A stretch of DNA of 64,000 nucleotides from Winogradskyella tangerina (lineage in GTDB: Bacteria > Bacteroidota > Bacteroidia > Flavobacteriales > Flavobacteriaceae), in NCBI RefSeq assembly GCF_003260205.1, contig NZ_QERF01000005.1, positions 124,001-188,000 of the forward strand, given 5' to 3'. This document shows positions 62,227-64,000 of this stretch, piece by piece; position 1 is the stretch's first letter, and each line of letters begins with the position of its first letter. Under the pieces are notes generated by a model. The model was not told the origin of the DNA. It did not search any database and saw nothing but the letters and a program-made list of their open reading frames with translations. Both the position numbers and the translations under genes were made by a program.

Positions 62227-63684
62227 ATGAAAGACATCAAAACACTAGGTGAACTAAAAAAGTCAGGTTATCAATCTCGATCTATTAAAGACGAATTGAG
62301 ACATAATCTAATCGAAAACATAAAAAATAAAGTCACAACCTTTGAAGGTATTCACGGGTATGAAAATACAGTTATACCAGAATTAGAACGCGCAATTTTA
62401 TCCAAGCACAACATAAATTTACTTGGGTTACGAGGCCAGGCGAAAACCCGCTTAGCACGGATGATGGTTAATCTTTTGGATGAGTATATTCCGGTGGTTG
62501 AGGGCTCCGAGATTAATGACGATCCGTTGCAACCCATTTCAAGATATGCTGTTGAACTTATCTCTGAAAAGGGAGATGAAACACCAATCACATGGTTGCA
62601 CAGAAATGAACGTTTTGCTGAAAAGCTTGCAACACCAGACGTTACAGTTGCTGATATTATTGGGGACGTTGATCCGATAAAAGCAGCGAATTTAAAGCTT
62701 AACTATGCCGATGATCGTGTTATTCACTACGGAATGATACCACGGGCTAACCGTTGCATTTTCGTTATTAATGAGCTGCCTGATTTACAGGCAAGAATTC
62801 AAGTTGCACTTTTTAATATTTTACAGGAAGGCGATATTCAGATAAGAGGATTCAAATTACGACTGCCTCTAGACATGCAATTTGTTTTTACGGCAAATCC
62901 TGAAGATTATACCAATCGCGGAAGTATTGTAACACCCTTGAAAGACAGAATTGGGTCGCAGATTTTAACACATTATCCGGCCAATGTGGAAATTGCTCAA
63001 ACGATAACATCACAAGAGGCGAAATTAGATGAGCGCCAATCGGCTTCAGTTTACGTGCCAGAGTTGGCTAAAGAACTTTTAGAGCAGATCAGTTTTGAAG
63101 CTCGCGAAAGTGAGTACGTGGATGTAAAAAGTGGTGTAAGCGCCAGAATGAGTATTACGGCTTTTGAAAATCTGTTGAGCACAGCTGAGCGTCGCGCTTT
63201 GCAATCTGGAGATGACACTACGGTAGTTCGATTATCAGATTTTGTTGGTGTAATACCTGCAATTACTGGTAAAGTTGAATTGGTTTATGAAGGTGAACAA
63301 GAAGGGGCTGATTTTGTGGCGAATACTTTGATAGATGAAGCTATTAAAACCTTGTTTCCGAAATATTTTCCTAAGATCGAAAAGCTTCAGAAGCAAGATG
63401 AAGAAACCCCTTATGATGATATCATTTCTTGGTTCTTCAATGGGGATAGTTTCGAGTTGTTGGATGATTTCAACGATGCACAATACAAATCGAAATTAGA
63501 TGAAGTGTCGCCATTAGGTAAGTTAATTGCAGAACATCAACCAGATATCGATCCTAGAGATGCTTATTTTGAAAAGGAATTTGTCCTTTGGGGATTGGTA
63601 CAGTATAAGAAGTTAAGTAAATACCGCTACGCTGAAGGATTACAGATCAAGGATCCCTACGGAAGTTTTATCAGCGGATTATAA
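62227..63684 (+). CDS. MoxR/Mg-chelatase-like AAA+ ATPase
   Basis: The AAA+ core has Walker A GLRGQAKT (67-74, with Ala before Lys as in MoxR proteins), a Walker B/sensor region CIFVINELPDLQARIQVAL and FVFTANPEDYTNRG. The helical lid and a C-terminal extension (about 340-485, acidic) follow. The length is 485 residues. With the preceding VWA protein it probably forms a chaperone-like module for inserting cofactors or remodelling a client. No chlorophyll pathway is present, so a true magnesium chelatase role is unlikely. Confidence 0.88.
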   Translation: MKDIKTLGELKKSGYQSRSIKDELRHNLIENIKNKVTTFEGIHGYENTVIPELERAILSKHNINLLGLRGQAKTRLARMMVNLLDEYIPVVEGSEINDDPLQPISRYAVELISEKGDETPITWLHRNERFAEKLATPDVTVADIIGDVDPIKAANLKLNYADDRVIHYGMIPRANRCIFVINELPDLQARIQVALFNILQEGDIQIRGFKLRLPLDMQFVFTANPEDYTNRGSIVTPLKDRIGSQILTHYPANVEIAQTITSQEAKLDERQSASVYVPELAKELLEQISFEARESEYVDVKSGVSARMSITAFENLLSTAERRALQSGDDTTVVRLSDFVGVIPAITGKVELVYEGEQEGADFVANTLIDEAIKTLFPKYFPKIEKLQKQDEETPYDDIISWFFNGDSFELLDDFNDAQYKSKLDEVSPLGKLIAEHQPDIDPRDAYFEKEFVLWGLVQYKKLSKYRYAEGLQIKDPYGSFISGL

Positions 63685-63690
63685 AATAAA

Positions 63691-63716
63691 GGGAGGCCAA
63701 TCGGCCGCCCTTTTTT
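63691..63716 (+). terminator. terminator after the AAA+ gene
   Basis: An 8-bp stem GGGAGGCC/GGCCGCCC with one mismatch and an AATC loop (63691-63710) is followed by six T residues. The A-rich sequence before it lets it also serve the convergent gene. Confidence 0.85.
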
Positions 63717-63724
63717 AACTAACT

Positions 63725-64000
63725 CTAGTTTTTCTTCTTCTTTTTTATTCCTGTCCATGGGGCCGTTAATTCGCGATTGGGGCAATACGATATCCCGTAA
63801 ATATTTCCATCTAAAATATAACCTGAATGGTAATAGGAGTTAGAAGCATCTTTCGTAGTGAAAGCGAAAAATAATTTCTCCCAGTTTTTATTCAAATAAG
63901 CATTCTCAATGGCGCTGCCATAAAAACGACCTTCAAAGGTATTGTCATCGATACTTGATATAACAAGAGTCTGATAGTATGCATCAGCATCGGGAGTAGG
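63725..64000 (-). CDS. 3' end of an unrecognised protein (partial)
   Basis: An open frame enters from the right edge on the minus strand and stops with TAG at 63725-63727. The 91 visible residues are rich in Tyr, Asn and Gly (IDDNTFEGRFYGSAIEN, SYYHSGYILDGNIYG) and end in a lysine run. It could be a small beta-rich envelope or lipocalin-like protein, but I do not recognise the family and the start is outside the window. Confidence 0.65.
   Translation of the reverse strand, partial: PTPDADAYYQTLVISSIDDNTFEGRFYGSAIENAYLNKNWEKLFFAFTTKDASNSYYHSGYILDGNIYGISYCPNRELTAPWTGIKKKKKN

Noticed and set aside
62227-63684. True magnesium chelatase for chlorophyll or cobalamin
   Set aside because: No tetrapyrrole-metal pathway genes are nearby, and the Walker A form fits MoxR-like ATPases with a VWA partner.

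Overview
The window is about 64 kb of AT-rich, densely coded chromosome from a member of the Bacteroidota, most likely a marine Flavobacteriaceae. The support is a PorV/PorQ-family outer-membrane protein of the type IX secretion group, a DUF4105/Lnb-type protein, a fused CcoN-CcoO cbb3 oxidase subunit, TAnnTTTG-type -7 promoter elements, and the lack of obvious Shine-Dalgarno sequences. No rRNA, tRNA, CRISPR array, insertion sequence or prophage was seen. No gene-free stretch exceeds 300 bases.

Region 1 (1-25821, all + strand) is a surface-polysaccharide locus. It begins inside a sugar-transferase-like gene. It then carries a UDP-HexNAc 6-dehydrogenase and 4-epimerase pair of Vi-antigen type, another SDR epimerase, the Wzm/Wzt ABC exporter with a C-terminal Wzt domain, two sulfotransferase-like proteins, two methyltransferase-like proteins, about nine glycosyltransferases, a neuA-sulfotransferase-neuB-neuC block for CMP-sialic acid, an O-antigen ligase/polymerase-like membrane protein and a polyprenyl-phosphate hexose-1-phosphate transferase. 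The genes overlap or nearly touch, and seven start with TTG or GTG. The likely product is a sialylated, possibly sulfated and methylated O-antigen or capsule.

Region 2 (25830-38000) is core envelope and housekeeping: a DUF4105 protein coupled to a PorV/PorQ protein, PssA, TerC, LptB, an AhpD-like protein, TatC, KdsD/KpsF, RecQ, a cyclophilin-FKBP fusion and a TPR lipoprotein. A striking 7-bp repeat array (36006-36124) abuts the promoter of the cyclophilin-FKBP gene.

Region 3 (37998-52258) is respiratory and redox: SodC, a YdeI-like protein, HemN, a double Usp protein, the operon ccoS-ccoNO-ccoQ-ccoP-ccoG-ccoH-TauE/SafE-like, ccoI, a Crp/Fnr regulator and an FMN alpha-hydroxy-acid oxidase. 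Three copies of a palindrome ATGAC-N4-ATCAT lie exactly 29.5 bp before -7-like elements of hemN, ccoS and ccoI. The copy shared with the Crp/Fnr gene lies closer to that gene's own promoter. This looks like a small Crp/Fnr regulon with autoregulation.

Region 4 (52334-64000) has a lipoprotein S9 peptidase paired with a large BNR/sortilin-like propeller protein, a secreted caspase-like protein with an N-terminal propeller-like region, a VWA protein, a MoxR/Mg-chelatase-like AAA+ ATPase, and the 3' end of an unrecognised gene at the right edge.
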